From: Candidatus Ozemibacter sibiricus
Lineage (GTDB): Bacteria > Muiribacteriota > Ozemobacteria > Ozemobacterales > Ozemobacteraceae
NCBI GenBank assembly: GCA_003327425.1
Contig: QOQW01000012.1
Coordinates: forward strand, 62,001-126,000
DNA: 64,000 nucleotides
Reading direction: 5' to 3'
The position numbers were made by a program, and so were the translations under genes. The notes beneath the pieces are model-generated. The model searched no databases. It was not told where the DNA came from and worked only from the letters and a program-made list of their open reading frames with translations. This document shows, piece after piece, positions 43,307-52,506 of this stretch; positions within the stretch are counted from its first letter, which is position 1, and each line of letters starts with the position of its first letter.

Positions 43307-44302
43307 CTAGACTTCGAGATCGTGGGCGCGGGGTCCGAGCAGCAGCCACAGGAAGAAGGGGCCGCCTAGCAGGGAGGTGATGACCCCGACCGGCAGTTCG
43401 GCCGGCGCCAACAGGGTGCGGGCCACGGTGTCGCAGACGGTGAGGAAGGTGCCGCCGGCGAGGAAGGAGGCCGGCAGGAGATAGCGGTGGACGTTGCCGA
43501 CCCGCAGGCGGCAGAGGTGCGGCACCATCAGGCCGACGAAGCCGATCGGGCCGCACAGGGCCGCCACGGCGCTTTCCAGCAGACAGGTGGCGAAGAACAG
43601 GCGGTGTCGCACCCGGCGGCCGTCGACCCCCCGGCTGAGAGCCAGCTCTTCGCCGAGGGCCAGCAGATCGAGCTCCCAGGCCTGGGCGGCCAGGAAGAGG
43701 GCGCCGGCCACGGCCAGGGGCAGCAGGCCCCACATGGTGTCGGGGCCGCTGGCCGACAGGCTGCCCATCAGGCGCCGCACCAGGCGGAACGAATCGTAGG
43801 CATCCGAGGTGAAATGCACGACCATGATCAGGCTCGAGCAGACGAAGCTGACCGCGACGCCCGCCAGCAGGAGGCGGGCGGTCGAGAAGCCGCCACGCAG
43901 GCGAGTCAGGCCGTAGACCAGGAGGATGGCGGCCAGCCCGCCCAGGAACGAGGTGAGGCAGATGTCGGGCAGGCCGAAGAAGGGGAAGGCCAGGCCCAGG
44001 CGCAGGTGCAGAGCTGCTCCGAGCGAGGCCGCGCTCGAGACGCCCAGGGTGAAGGGGGTGGCCAGCGGGTTGCGGAACAGCGCCTGGAAGGCGGCGCCCG
44101 CCACCGACAGCGCGGCGCCGGCCAGGAAGGCGGTGGCGACCCGCGGCAGGCGGATCTGCCACAACAGGATCTCGGCCGTGCCCTGGCCGCCGGGATGCCG
44201 AATGGCCTCCCAGGGGATCGGCTGCGCCCCGAACCAGGGAGCCAGGCCCAGGCTCAACACGGCTCCGACCGCGGTCAACAGCACCCAGCGCCGCGGCGTC
44301 AC
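43307..44302 (-). CDS. btuC: FecCD/BtuC-type ABC transporter permease
   Basis: 331 residues, with about ten hydrophobic segments. The BtuC/FecCD signature is plain: RLPRVATAFLAGAALSVAGAAFQALFRNPLATPFTLGVSSAASLGAAL, then CGPIGFVGLMVPHLCRL near the end, and LGGPFFLWLL. It forms the inner-membrane channel for vitamin B12. The substrate is inferred from the cobalamin riboswitch upstream of btuF; by itself the permease family also covers iron siderophores. Start overlaps the btuD stop by 4 bp. Confidence 0.92.
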   Translation of the reverse strand: MTPRRWVLLTAVGAVLSLGLAPWFGAQPIPWEAIRHPGGQGTAEILLWQIRLPRVATAFLAGAALSVAGAAFQALFRNPLATPFTLGVSSAASLGAALHLRLGLAFPFFGLPDICLTSFLGGLAAILLVYGLTRLRGGFSTARLLLAGVAVSFVCSSLIMVVHFTSDAYDSFRLVRRLMGSLSASGPDTMWGLLPLAVAGALFLAAQAWELDLLALGEELALSRGVDGRRVRHRLFFATCLLESAVAALCGPIGFVGLMVPHLCRLRVGNVHRYLLPASFLAGGTFLTVCDTVARTLLAPAELPVGVITSLLGGPFFLWLLLGPRAHDLEV

Positions 44303-45171
44303 GGCCGTTCTCCGTCAGACGGGCCGGTCGGGGCCGTGTCCGCCCGCGGGCGGTCGGCTTCGCTCTCGCGGGTGACCACGAGCGGACGTCCATCCACCGG
44401 ATGGCGCAGGATCTCGAAATCGGTCTCGAAGATGATGCGCAGGCGAGCCGGGTCGGTCAGCGCGGCGGGAGGGCCGTCGAAGACGAGGCGGCCGCGTTGC
44501 AGGGCGATGATCCGGTCGCTGTCGAGGGCGCCGCGATTCAGATCGTGGACCACGGCCACCACCGTCTTGCCGGCTTCGCGATGCAGGCGGGCGAGCAGCG
44601 TTCGCACCTCCAGCTCCTGGCGGTAGTCGAGGAAGGCGGCCGGCTCGTCGAGGAACCAGACCGGGGCTTCCTGAGCGAGCGCGGCGGCGATCAGCACCTT
44701 CTGGCGTTCGCCCCCGCTCAGCGTCGACAGATCGCGGTCAGCGAGGGCGGTCAGGCCGGCGGCCTCGAGGGCGAGCCAGGCGGCGTGTCGGTCGCGGCGG
44801 TCGGCCCCGCTGAACCAGCGCTCGCCGTGGGCATAGCGGGCCAGCAGGACGAAGTCGTAGACCGGGCAGGGCATCAGCCGCTCCGACAACTGGGGAACGA
44901 ACGCCACCAGGCGGGCCAGGTCGCGGCGCGGCCAGGCCCCGAGCGGGCGGCCGTTCCAGCGGACGGCGGTCTCGCCGCCGGGCAGCAGGCCGGCCAGCAC
45001 CCGCAGCAGGGTGGTCTTGCCGGCTCCGTTGGGGCCGATCACCGCCACTCGCTCGCCGGCCCGCAGCGTGAGCGAGATCTGCTCGAGCAGCCGCTTGCCG
45101 TCGATCGCGACCGACAGGTCGGCGACGGCCAGGATCGGTTCGGATGTCGGCGCGGTCGCGGGGGCCGTCAC
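44299..45171 (-). CDS. btuD: ABC transporter ATP-binding protein (BtuD/FecE type)
   Basis: 290 residues from a GTG at 45171 that overlaps the btuF stop (GTGA). The frame is open further upstream but only in shadow of btuF. Walker A is GPNGAGKTT, Q-loop FVPQLSE, signature LSGGERQKVLIAAALAQ, Walker B VWFLDEPAAFLD, H-loop VVHDLNR. The last ~40 residues extend past the core (FETDFEILRHPVDGRPLVV), as in BtuD/FecE types. It powers import with BtuC. Confidence 0.93.
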   Translation of the reverse strand: MTAPATAPTSEPILAVADLSVAIDGKRLLEQISLTLRAGERVAVIGPNGAGKTTLLRVLAGLLPGGETAVRWNGRPLGAWPRRDLARLVAFVPQLSERLMPCPVYDFVLLARYAHGERWFSGADRRDRHAAWLALEAAGLTALADRDLSTLSGGERQKVLIAAALAQEAPVWFLDEPAAFLDYRQELEVRTLLARLHREAGKTVVAVVHDLNRGALDSDRIIALQRGRLVFDGPPAALTDPARLRIIFETDFEILRHPVDGRPLVVTRESEADRPRADTAPTGPSDGERP

Positions 45172-46100
45172 CAGCCGGCCTCCGGGTGCAGGAGGCGGGC
45201 CAGCAGCCGCACCACCTCGGCGACGCGGGGCCCCGGAATCGCCGCGAAATCGGATTCGAGCACATGCACCCGCCCGGTGCGAGCGGCCGGCAGGCCGGTC
45301 ACCTGCAGCCAGGCCAGCCGGATGGTTGCGGTCGCGGCGCTCTGGCGGGCCGGATCGGGGATCAGATCGATCACCACGTCGGGGGCGAGCACCGCCAGGC
45401 CTTCCCGGGTGACGGTCGGATAGGTCAGGGGGGAGGATGCGACGGCATTGGTGCCGCCCGCCCGTTCCAGAAGGTCGTTCAGATACCCACGCGGGCCGGC
45501 GAGACAGACCTGGTCGAGACGAGTGCCGGTCAATTCCCGGCCAACCGCCAGGATGGCTCGCGTGGGCGGCAGATGCTGGACGCGTTCTCGAATGGCGTCC
45601 AGATCGTGGGCGATCGCCTGCCGCACCTCCTGAGCCCGCTCCGGCACTCCGCACGCCGTCCCGATGACGATGAGGCTGGCCAGGATGTCGTTGACCGTGT
45701 ACTGAGGAACGGCCAGACACCGCACCCCCAGCCCTTCGAGGCGTTCCCGGATCTCCCGGTGATCGGGCAAGAGAACGACCAGGTCGGGCTGCAATCCGAC
45801 CACCAGCTCGAGATTGGGATCGATGAAGCCGCCGATTCGCGTTTTCGAGGCCACTTCCGGCGGATAGGAACAGAAATCGGTGACCCCGACCACGCGGTCG
45901 CCGAGCCCGAGGGCGAATAGCGTCTCGGTAAGGCTCGGTGCCAGCGAAACGATGCGGGTGTAGGTGCCAGATGGAGGGCTGGCCATCGCCTGGCCCGTTT
46001 TCACAGAAGGGTCGGCCCTAACTCCTGACATTGACAATGCCAGAAGCGAGGTTAAGAGGAGGATTGGGAAGAGGTTCGATGACTGGCGAGAGAGACGCAT
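45168..46100 (-). CDS. btuF: periplasmic vitamin-B12-binding protein
   Basis: 310 residues from the ATG at 46100, with AGGAG 10 nt upstream. The signal peptide is MRLSRQSSNLFPILLLTSLLALSMSGVRA. The mature part is a class III binding protein: RIVSLAPSLTETLFALGLGDRVVGVTDFCSYPPEV, then KTRIGGFIDPNLELVVGLQPDLVVLLPDH, a long helix, and APDVVIDLIPD. The first phrase is typical of BtuF. It hands cobalamin to BtuCD. A cobalamin riboswitch and its own promoter lie in the leader, and the operon order is btuF-btuD-btuC. Confidence 0.93.
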   Translation of the reverse strand: MRLSRQSSNLFPILLLTSLLALSMSGVRADPSVKTGQAMASPPSGTYTRIVSLAPSLTETLFALGLGDRVVGVTDFCSYPPEVASKTRIGGFIDPNLELVVGLQPDLVVLLPDHREIRERLEGLGVRCLAVPQYTVNDILASLIVIGTACGVPERAQEVRQAIAHDLDAIRERVQHLPPTRAILAVGRELTGTRLDQVCLAGPRGYLNDLLERAGGTNAVASSPLTYPTVTREGLAVLAPDVVIDLIPDPARQSAATATIRLAWLQVTGLPAARTGRVHVLESDFAAIPGPRVAEVVRLLARLLHPEAGW

Positions 46101-46109
46101 ACCCGTTAT

Positions 46110-46128
46110 GCTCCTGTGGCCGAGAAGC
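46110..46128 (-). promoter_or_regulatory. Shine-Dalgarno-sequestering hairpin before btuF
   Basis: On the transcript GCTTCT (46128-46123) pairs with AGGAGC (46115-46110), a 6-bp stem with one G-U and a 7-nt loop, covering the btuF ribosome site. It lies just after the riboswitch and has no U-tract, so translational control is more likely than termination. Confidence 0.5.
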
Positions 46129-46138
46129 TGACCGGACA

Positions 46139-46296
46139 AGGGACAGCAACGTCTTCTGGCTCTCGGTTCATCCTTCCCTCGCGCCTTCCCGCTCCCGACG
46201 GTGGCTGGTGGCGAGGGTCGTCCCCGATCACAGCGACGGACTCGCACCGGATTTCCACCGGTTTCCGTTCGCCGGCCCCTGGCCTTCCTGAACTGA
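46139..46296 (-). promoter_or_regulatory. cobalamin riboswitch
   Basis: The minus-strand leader of btuF carries the conserved cobalamin-riboswitch elements in order: GGTGGAAATCCGG, then GTCGCTGTGATCGGGGACG, then GCGGGAAGGC, then GGATGAACCGAGAGCCAG and AGACG, the last being the B12-box-like 3' block (family GAAGCCAGGAGACCTGCC). The expected transcription start (~46301) is just 5' of it. It should repress btuFDC when B12 is plentiful. Exact ends are approximate. Confidence 0.9.
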
Positions 46297-46307
46297 AGAC
46301 CGTGGCG

Positions 46308-46336
46308 AGGATATCGCCACGCGGTCGGCCTGTCAA
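46308..46336 (-). promoter_or_regulatory. sigma70-type promoter for the btuFDC leader
   Basis: On the minus strand TTGACA (46331-46336), a 17-bp spacer and TATCCT (46308-46313). Transcription would start near 46301, right before the riboswitch. Confidence 0.65.
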
Positions 46337-46542
46337 GCAGGCGGCAGAGTCGTGACCCAAGCTGGCGGTTGTCGCCGAGGTCAGCCGTCGCCCCTGCGGC
46401 CATCGGTGGCTGTCGCGGTCGTCGGCTGGACATGTCCGCCGCTGGCGCGTTCGAGGGCGAGGGCGGGCCGCGCTCGGCCGGACATCGGTCCAGCGAGGAG
46501 CGTTGGCGCAGGCTCGAGGTTTCCTTTCCTCGCCCGTTCCGT

Positions 46543-46548
46543 TACAAT
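46543..46548 (+). promoter_or_regulatory. -10 element for the GAF/PAS cyclase gene
   Basis: TACAAT (5 of 6) lies about 30 bp before the TTG start at 46580; the -35 at the right distance (TTTCCT) is poor. The -10 overlaps an in-frame ATG at 46547, which argues against that ATG as the start. Confidence 0.35.
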
Positions 46549-46579
46549 GTCGGCAAACGATGCCAGGGAGAGAGAATCC

Positions 46580-48931
46580 TTGAATACGTCAGTCGAGATT
46601 GTCAATCGGATTTTGTCCCATCGCCTCCAGCAGGACGATATCATCAAGATCCTGGGGTTCCTCTCGGCCAAGGAACGCGAGGATTTCTTCCGTCTGCTCG
46701 CCGAGATCCTCGAGAAGGTCGCGGCCATTCTCGACGTATCGACGCGCATGGTCGATACCTGTTCGCTCAACAACCTCCTGGCCTTGATGATCCAGATCAC
46801 CTCCGAGACCGTCAAAGCCGAACGCGGCACGCTCTTCCTGTACGACAGCGAGACCGATGAACTGTTCTCGCGGATCCTCCAGGGCGGCGAGGCCAGCGAG
46901 ATCCGGTTCTCGGCCCGCCAGGGCATCGCGGGGGCCGTCTTCCACAGCGGGCAGCCGGTCATCATCGACGATGCGTATGCCGATCCCCGCTTCAATCCCG
47001 AGATCGATCAGAAGACCGGCTTCCGCACCCGGAACATCGTCTGCGCCCCGATCAAGACCAGGGGTGGCCAGGTCATCGGGGTGCTGCAGCTGCTGAACAA
47101 GAAGACCGGGCCGTTCACTCCCGAGGATCTCAGCCTGCTCGAAGTCATCACCTCGCATGCCGCGGCCGCCCTGCAGAACGCGCATCTCTTCGAACAGGTG
47201 CAGCGCGCTCGCCACGAGGAGACCTACCTGCTCGAGGTCACCACCGCCATCTCCTCCGAGCTGCAGTTGAAGCCATTGCTGCAGAAGATCATGGAGTCGA
47301 TCGTGTCGATCCTCGATGCCGAGCGGGCCACCCTGTTCCTGTACGATGAGAAGACCGGGGAACTGTGGTCGAGCGTGGCGCTCGGTCTCGAGAACCGCGA
47401 GATCCGCATCCCCAGCCACGTGGGCATCGCCGGGTCCGTCTTCCAGAAGGGCGAGACGATCAACATTCCCGATGCCTACGCCGATCCCCGGTTCAACCCG
47501 GAAGTCGATCGCAAGACCGGCTTCGTCACCCGCTCCATTCTGTGCATGCCGGTGGTCAACCGGTTCTCCAAGATCATCGGGGTGGCGCAGGTGCTGAACA
47601 AGCGGGGCGGGCCCTTCAACCGGCGCGATGAGAAGAAACTGCGCGCGTTCTCGGCGCAGGCCGCTGTGGCCATCGAGAATGCCAGATTGTTCGATGATGT
47701 GCTCAACATGAAGAACTACAATGAAAGCATCCTCGAGAGCCTCAATGCCGGCGTCGTCACCCTCAACGAGCAGAAGCGCATCGAGACCGCCAACACGGCC
47801 GCCCTCCGCACCTTCGCGGTCAAGGCCGACCAGATCGTGGGCAAGCAGGCCGAGGAGTTCTTCACCGGGCGCAACCGCTGGATCGCCGAACGGATCGACC
47901 GGGTGCTCGCCACCGGCAAGACCGACCTCTCGCTCGATGCCGAGATCGCCCAGGCCGATGAGCGCACCGCCTATGTCAACTTCAGCGGCGTGCCGTTGCG
48001 CAATACCCGCCAGGAGCCCATGGGCGCCCTGGTGGTGGTCGAAGACGTCACCAAGGAGAAACGCCTCCGTGGCGCCTTGAACCGCTACATGCCGAAAGAA
48101 GTGGCCGAGCGGCTGGCCGAGACCGAAGCCGTGCTCGGCGGGCAGATCCAGGAAGTGTCCGTGCTGTTCTCCGACATCCGCAATTTCACTTCCATCTCGG
48201 AGGCCATCGGGCCGCAGGAAACCGTGTCCTTCCTCAATGCCTATTTCACCGAGATGGTCGACATCATCTTCAAGAACGGCGGCATCCTCGACAAATACAT
48301 CGGCGATGCCATCCTGTCGGTGTTCGGCACCCCCTTTCCCTCGGGCGAGGATGCCGATCGGGCCGTCACCACGGCCGTCGAGATGATGCGCGCCCTGCGC
48401 CAGATCAACCGGGCCCGGGCCGAGTCGGGCCAGGCCCCTCTCGCCATCGGGATCGGCATCAACACCGACAAGGTGCTGGTCGGCAACATCGGTTCGCTCA
48501 AACGCATGGATTACACGGTCATCGGCGACGGGGTCAATCTGGCCTCGCGGCTCGAGAGCGCCTGCAAGTTCTACCAGACCGGCATCCTGATCAGCGAGAT
48601 GACCCTCCGCCAGTTGAAGCGTTCATACCTGACCCGCGAGGTCGATTGTCTGCGGGTGAAAGGCAAGCAGCACCCTGTCTGGGTCCATGAAGTGTTCGAC
48701 CCCGAGGCGGTGCCGGGCAGCGGCTTCCAGGATTTCCTGCGTCATTATCGCGAAGCCCAGAGCCATTATCGCCGCCGCGATTTCGCCGCGGCGGGACGCG
48801 CCCTGCTCGAAGCCGAGAAGCTCCGGCCGGCCGATCCGCTGGTCAAGATGTACCTGGAACGGTGCGAAGCGTTCGTCGATCGCCCGCCTCCCCCCGATTG
48901 GGACGGCGTCTGGACGATGCATGAGAAATGA
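46580..48931 (+). CDS. GAF-GAF-PAS class III adenylate/guanylate cyclase
   Basis: 783 residues if translation starts at the TTG at 46580, which follows GGGAGAG at good distance; an ATG at 46547 would add 11 residues. Order: helical lead; GAF1 (LLALMIQITSETVKAERGTLFLYD...QPVIIDDAYADPRFN); GAF2 (a near copy: ILDAERATLFLYD...INIPDAYADPRFN); PAS-like (ILESLNAGVVTLNEQKRIETAN); class III cyclase (VSVLFSDIRNFTSIS and YIGDAILSVFGTPF supply both metal Asp; DYTVIGDGVNLASRLES); a short TPR-like tail. The two GAFs probably bind a small ligand or cyclic nucleotide. ATP versus GTP use is not decided. Confidence 0.92.
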   Translation: MNTSVEIVNRILSHRLQQDDIIKILGFLSAKEREDFFRLLAEILEKVAAILDVSTRMVDTCSLNNLLALMIQITSETVKAERGTLFLYDSETDELFSRILQGGEASEIRFSARQGIAGAVFHSGQPVIIDDAYADPRFNPEIDQKTGFRTRNIVCAPIKTRGGQVIGVLQLLNKKTGPFTPEDLSLLEVITSHAAAALQNAHLFEQVQRARHEETYLLEVTTAISSELQLKPLLQKIMESIVSILDAERATLFLYDEKTGELWSSVALGLENREIRIPSHVGIAGSVFQKGETINIPDAYADPRFNPEVDRKTGFVTRSILCMPVVNRFSKIIGVAQVLNKRGGPFNRRDEKKLRAFSAQAAVAIENARLFDDVLNMKNYNESILESLNAGVVTLNEQKRIETANTAALRTFAVKADQIVGKQAEEFFTGRNRWIAERIDRVLATGKTDLSLDAEIAQADERTAYVNFSGVPLRNTRQEPMGALVVVEDVTKEKRLRGALNRYMPKEVAERLAETEAVLGGQIQEVSVLFSDIRNFTSISEAIGPQETVSFLNAYFTEMVDIIFKNGGILDKYIGDAILSVFGTPFPSGEDADRAVTTAVEMMRALRQINRARAESGQAPLAIGIGINTDKVLVGNIGSLKRMDYTVIGDGVNLASRLESACKFYQTGILISEMTLRQLKRSYLTREVDCLRVKGKQHPVWVHEVFDPEAVPGSGFQDFLRHYREAQSHYRRRDFAAAGRALLEAEKLRPADPLVKMYLERCEAFVDRPPPPDWDGVWTMHEK

Positions 48932-49072
48932 CCCGCCGGTCGAGGCGGCGGGGAAGGCTGGCTGGTTCCGCTGGCCCGGGGCAGGACAGGAACGCCGCGG
49001 GGGGGATCGCCCGACGCCGGCCGGCATGGTCCGCGTGGCCAGCGGGTTTCCCAGAACCCTGGCCTGGGAAGG

Positions 49073-49078
49073 TATAAT
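49073..49078 (+). promoter_or_regulatory. -10 element TATAAT before the GH5-like gene
   Basis: A perfect TATAAT 40 bp before the ATG at 49119, leaving a leader of about 34 nt with GAGGAGG. No convincing -35 is seen at 16-18 bp, so an activator may be needed. Confidence 0.45.
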
Positions 49079-49118
49079 GGCCTTAAGGCTCATCGGAGCC
49101 ATCGAGGAGGCTTTCGTC

Positions 49119-50678
49119 ATGTCGACCAGACCAATCCTGATCGCTCTGTCCCTGGCGGGCGCGCTTCTGCTGGCCGGCAGCGTGGTGGTCGCCGCTCCAG
49201 ATCCCATCGAGCGGCTCGACCGCTGGTTCGTCTTCGGAACCAACCTCGCCTGGTTCAACAACAACTACGGGTGCGATCTGGGGGTCAATCACGCCGAGGG
49301 CGGATGGCAGCCCACCTTCACGGCCGAACAGTGCGACAAGGTCTTCGCCAACCTCGCCCGCATGGGGTGCCCGGTGGTGCGCATCTGGGCCTTCGAGCGC
49401 CAGGAAGGCCTGCTCTTCACCCCCGATCTGACCACCGATCCGCGCTATCCCTATCATGAGGTCGTCGGCCTCGACCCTGTCTTCCTGGCCAACTGCCGAA
49501 CGCTCATGGACATCGCCGCCCGGCACCGGGTGATGGTCTACTGGTCGCTGCTCAATCACCTCATCCGGGAAGAACAGGGCGGTCGACACATGCGGATCAT
49601 CACCGATCCCAAGGTGCGGGCCTCCTACATCGAGAAGGCCGCCGTGCCCTTCCTCAAGGAATTCGCTTCCCATCCGGCCTTCTTCGCGGTCGATATCATC
49701 AATGAGGCCGATGGCGCGGTCGGCGGGCTCGATTTCCTGTCCGGCGGCATGGATCCGCGCAAGGGCTGCTCCTGGAAGGAGATGCGGGCCTTCATCAAAG
49801 CCTGCGCCGATGCCTTCCATGCGGCTGTCCCCGGCATCAAGGTGACCGCCACCAGCGGCTGGCACGAGGAGAACAATCTGAAAGCCGGCCGGTTTTCGGG
49901 GCTGGGCCTCGATTTCTACGATTGGCATTCCTACCGCGATGATCCCGTCCTGCCCCATGCCCGGTCGCTGAACCTCGATCGGCCGGTCATCATCGGCGAA
50001 TGCGGCCCGCGCCCGGGCAAGTCCGATGGCGGCAGCTACGCGCGCCAGGGAGAGAACTGGCGAGCCTACCTGCGGGAAGCCCGCAAAGGCTACGCCGGCC
50101 TGCTGACCTGGTCATACGGCAACCCGGGGGCCGATGACCTCCATGTCATGGTCAATGCCGATCACTCCTGGCGGGACGGGGCGAAGATGATCCATGATTC
50201 CACCCGCGGTCTGGCCATCCCCGACGCTGGTCCCTTGCTGCTGTCGCCAGCCGAGAAAGCCGAGCGCGAGGCCATTCACGCCGCCATGCGGCCCTTGCTC
50301 GCCATCGGGGCTGATGCTCTCCTGACCGGTCGGGGAACCCCGCTGGGCCCTCGGCTGCGCTGGCTGGTGGCCGAATCGGCCCAATACTTCCCGTACCTCA
50401 ACCTGCGCTATGCCCGCATCAGCCTGAATCGGGCCGCGACCGAGGTCGCCGGCCTCGGCGCGTGGGCGCACGGCACCGGGCGCCAGGCCGAACTGGTGGC
50501 CCGCCTGCAGAGTCTCGGCCGGGCCATGCTCGCCCCGCTGGCGGGGGTGGCGAGGCTGCACAAACTCGATGGCGTGGCCCGCCTGCGAGCCTTCGTGGCT
50601 CTCGATCCGGCCGGGCCGGCCAAACCTTCCGTCTCGCCGTTCGACGGAGATTTCACCCCCGTCCGCCTGACCCCCTGA
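49119..50678 (+). CDS. secreted GH5-like (clan A) glycoside hydrolase
   Basis: 519 residues from the ATG at 49119, with GAGGAGG 7 nt upstream and a signal peptide (LIALSLAGALLLAGSVVVAAPD). The mature barrel starts FVFGTNLAWFNNNYGCDLG. Clan GH-A catalytic positions are plausible: ATSGWHEENN, FFAVDIINEADG (Asn-Glu acid/base) and RPVIIGECGPRPG (nucleophile Glu), with LDFYDWHSYRDDP between. It resembles endo-beta-mannanase or cellulase-type GH5 proteins, but the substrate is not clear. The final ~120 residues are a helical extension of unknown role. It acts outside the cytoplasm. Confidence 0.8.
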   Translation: MSTRPILIALSLAGALLLAGSVVVAAPDPIERLDRWFVFGTNLAWFNNNYGCDLGVNHAEGGWQPTFTAEQCDKVFANLARMGCPVVRIWAFERQEGLLFTPDLTTDPRYPYHEVVGLDPVFLANCRTLMDIAARHRVMVYWSLLNHLIREEQGGRHMRIITDPKVRASYIEKAAVPFLKEFASHPAFFAVDIINEADGAVGGLDFLSGGMDPRKGCSWKEMRAFIKACADAFHAAVPGIKVTATSGWHEENNLKAGRFSGLGLDFYDWHSYRDDPVLPHARSLNLDRPVIIGECGPRPGKSDGGSYARQGENWRAYLREARKGYAGLLTWSYGNPGADDLHVMVNADHSWRDGAKMIHDSTRGLAIPDAGPLLLSPAEKAEREAIHAAMRPLLAIGADALLTGRGTPLGPRLRWLVAESAQYFPYLNLRYARISLNRAATEVAGLGAWAHGTGRQAELVARLQSLGRAMLAPLAGVARLHKLDGVARLRAFVALDPAGPAKPSVSPFDGDFTPVRLTP

Positions 50679-50682
50679 TGCG

Positions 50683-50702
50683 GAGCCCGGGCCCTCCGGC
50701 TC
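50683..50702. terminator. candidate hairpin between convergent genes
   Basis: GAGCCCGG (50683-50690) and CCGGCTC (50696-50702) form a 7-bp stem with one bulge and a 5-nt loop, in the 30-bp gap between the GH5-like and phosphofructokinase genes. No T-tract. Confidence 0.35.
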
Positions 50703-50708
50703 CTCGGC

Positions 50709-52049
50709 TCATTTCCCCTTCGGAACTCCCGCGAACCACTCGTCCTGCTGAGTGGCGCTGAGGACCCCCTTCCACAGCGCGCCGTCGAGATCGATCTTGC
50801 GTCGCTGCCGGGTGGCCAGAGCGATGGGGACGTGCGTGAAATAGTTGTTCCAGTTGCCGATGACCATGTTGGTCTTGCCCGCCATGGCGGCATGGACGGC
50901 ATTCTCGGCCAGCAGGTAGCAGAAGATCGCATCGGAGGAGATCGCCGCCACGCTGCGGATATGGTAGCTGGGATCGAGGTACTTGGTGTTGACCTCGATG
51001 CCTCGCTTCTTGCCCCAGGCATTGATCTCGTCCTTCAGGAACAACCCGATGTCATTCTTCAGGATGTTGCCCGAGGCGTCCCGTTTGATCTCGGTGCTGT
51101 TGAACAAGTGCTGGCCAGCGCCTTCCGCGGCCACGATGACGGCATGGTGGAAGCGGTCGAGCTTGCGCCCGAGCGCAGCCAGCAGGCCATGCTCGCCGTC
51201 CATGGTGAATTCGACTTCCGGTACCAGGCAGAAATCGACCACGGTGTTGGCCAGGCTGGCCGCCGCGGCGATGAACCCGGAATCGCGGCCCATCAGTTTG
51301 ACGATGCCGACCCCGTTGTAGGCCCCTTCTGCCTCGTTGTGGGCGGTGGTGATGATGTCGAACGCGGTGTGCACGGCCGTCTCGAAGCCGAACGATTTCT
51401 CGATGAAGCCCAGATCGTTGTCGATCGTCTTGGGGATGCCGATGACGCTGATCTTGCGCTGCCGACGGGCCGCTTCTTCGGCGATGTCGCGGGCCCCGCG
51501 CAAGGTGCCGTCGCCACCGATGCAGAACAGCAGGTTGATGTTCATGCGCTCGAGGGTGTCGACCATTTCCTCCGGTTTCTGGTTGCCCCGCGAACTGGCA
51601 AGGATGGTGCCGCCTTCTTCATGGATCTCGTCGACGAGCTCGGGCGTCAGATGGAGGGGGGCGTGCCCGTAGCGGGCCACCAGGCCCTGATACCCATATT
51701 TCACGCCGTAGATGGTTCTGACCCCGTATTCATGCCAGAGCACATTGACCACGCCCTTGATCACATTGTTCAACCCCGGACAGAGGCCGCCGCAGGTCAG
51801 CAGGGCGGCATGGCTCCAGGCCGGATCGTGGAAGATGCGGGCGCGCGGCCCCGCCTTCTGGAAAGCGGGGAAGGGCTGGCCTGACTGCTGCAGGCGCAGG
51901 ATGTTCTTCACCTGGCTGGCGAAGGTGATCTGGTCGTCGTCTTCGACGAAATCACGGCCCTTGACCGGCGAATCGATGGTGCAGGGTCCCAGTGAGGCGA
52001 TGGAGAAATCGAACTGCTCGGGATGGGCGAGAACGTCAGCGTAGATCAT
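50709..52049 (-). CDS. ATP-type 6-phosphofructokinase (long PfkA clade)
   Basis: 446 residues from the ATG at 52049, with AGGAGAGG just upstream; an in-frame ATG at 52082 has none. It belongs to the long phosphofructokinases with an extended N-terminus. GGDGT at 178-182 carries Gly, not the Asp of pyrophosphate-dependent enzymes (GGDD), and PKTIDND is at 206-212, together pointing to ATP as donor. Other blocks: LLTCGGLCPGLNN, KLMGRDSGFIAA, PEVEFTMDGEHGLL and GNWNNYFTHVPI. It makes fructose-1,6-bisphosphate in glycolysis. A small membrane-protein gene lies 42 bp upstream on the same strand. Confidence 0.92.
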   Translation of the reverse strand: MIYADVLAHPEQFDFSIASLGPCTIDSPVKGRDFVEDDDQITFASQVKNILRLQQSGQPFPAFQKAGPRARIFHDPAWSHAALLTCGGLCPGLNNVIKGVVNVLWHEYGVRTIYGVKYGYQGLVARYGHAPLHLTPELVDEIHEEGGTILASSRGNQKPEEMVDTLERMNINLLFCIGGDGTLRGARDIAEEAARRQRKISVIGIPKTIDNDLGFIEKSFGFETAVHTAFDIITTAHNEAEGAYNGVGIVKLMGRDSGFIAAAASLANTVVDFCLVPEVEFTMDGEHGLLAALGRKLDRFHHAVIVAAEGAGQHLFNSTEIKRDASGNILKNDIGLFLKDEINAWGKKRGIEVNTKYLDPSYHIRSVAAISSDAIFCYLLAENAVHAAMAGKTNMVIGNWNNYFTHVPIALATRQRRKIDLDGALWKGVLSATQQDEWFAGVPKGK

Positions 52050-52091
52050 GGTCCTCTCCTGAAGGAATGGTCTGCGGCCCACAGGCCGGGT

Positions 52092-52295
52092 TCAAAGCAA
52101 GGCGAGCACGAGGCGCAACAGGTGCCAAAGGGCGCCGATCAGCCAGCAGATCCCGACCAGTTGGCGGACCCGGTCGCCGGATACCGCGGTGTTGGCGGTG
52201 GTGCCCAGCCAATCCGAGACCTCCTGGGCGCCATCCGCCCACCAGACCCAGGCGGCGAACACCGTGAACCCGATGAACAAAAGCGCGGATATCAT
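52092..52295 (-). CDS. small two-helix membrane protein
   Basis: 67 residues: a first membrane helix (ISALLFIGFTVFAAWVWWA), a short loop (GAQEVSDWLGTTANTAVSGDRV) and a second helix (LVGICWLIGALWHLLRLVLALL). No family is recognised. It is placed 42 bp before the phosphofructokinase gene on the same strand and may share its transcript. The ribosome site is weak (GGAAC). Support rests on the clean two-helix pattern and position. Confidence 0.5.
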   Translation of the reverse strand: MISALLFIGFTVFAAWVWWADGAQEVSDWLGTTANTAVSGDRVRQLVGICWLIGALWHLLRLVLALL

Positions 52296-52506
52296 CGTTC
52301 CAGGATAGCATGATCGGATCCCAGGTGGGCGTTCGTCGCAAGGAACGAAACCGCGGCGGCGCGGCCACAGGTTCCGCTCGCTGGGTGGGCCAACCCAGGA
52401 CGGCGGGGAATAACCAGCGGTCCGGCCGTTCCACTGACCCGAGCGGCCTGGGATCCCCCATGACCCGTGGCCGGGAAGAATTGACGGGGGTCAGGGAGGG
52501 GGGCGC

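Noticed and set aside
45172..45720. N-terminal extension of the btuD frame
   Set aside because: It lies in the shadow of btuF, is Arg/Gly/Pro-rich, and the GTG at 45171 forms a coupled GTGA start.
50709..52049. Pyrophosphate-dependent phosphofructokinase
   Set aside because: The donor-site motif is GGDGT, not GGDD, so ATP is the likelier donor.
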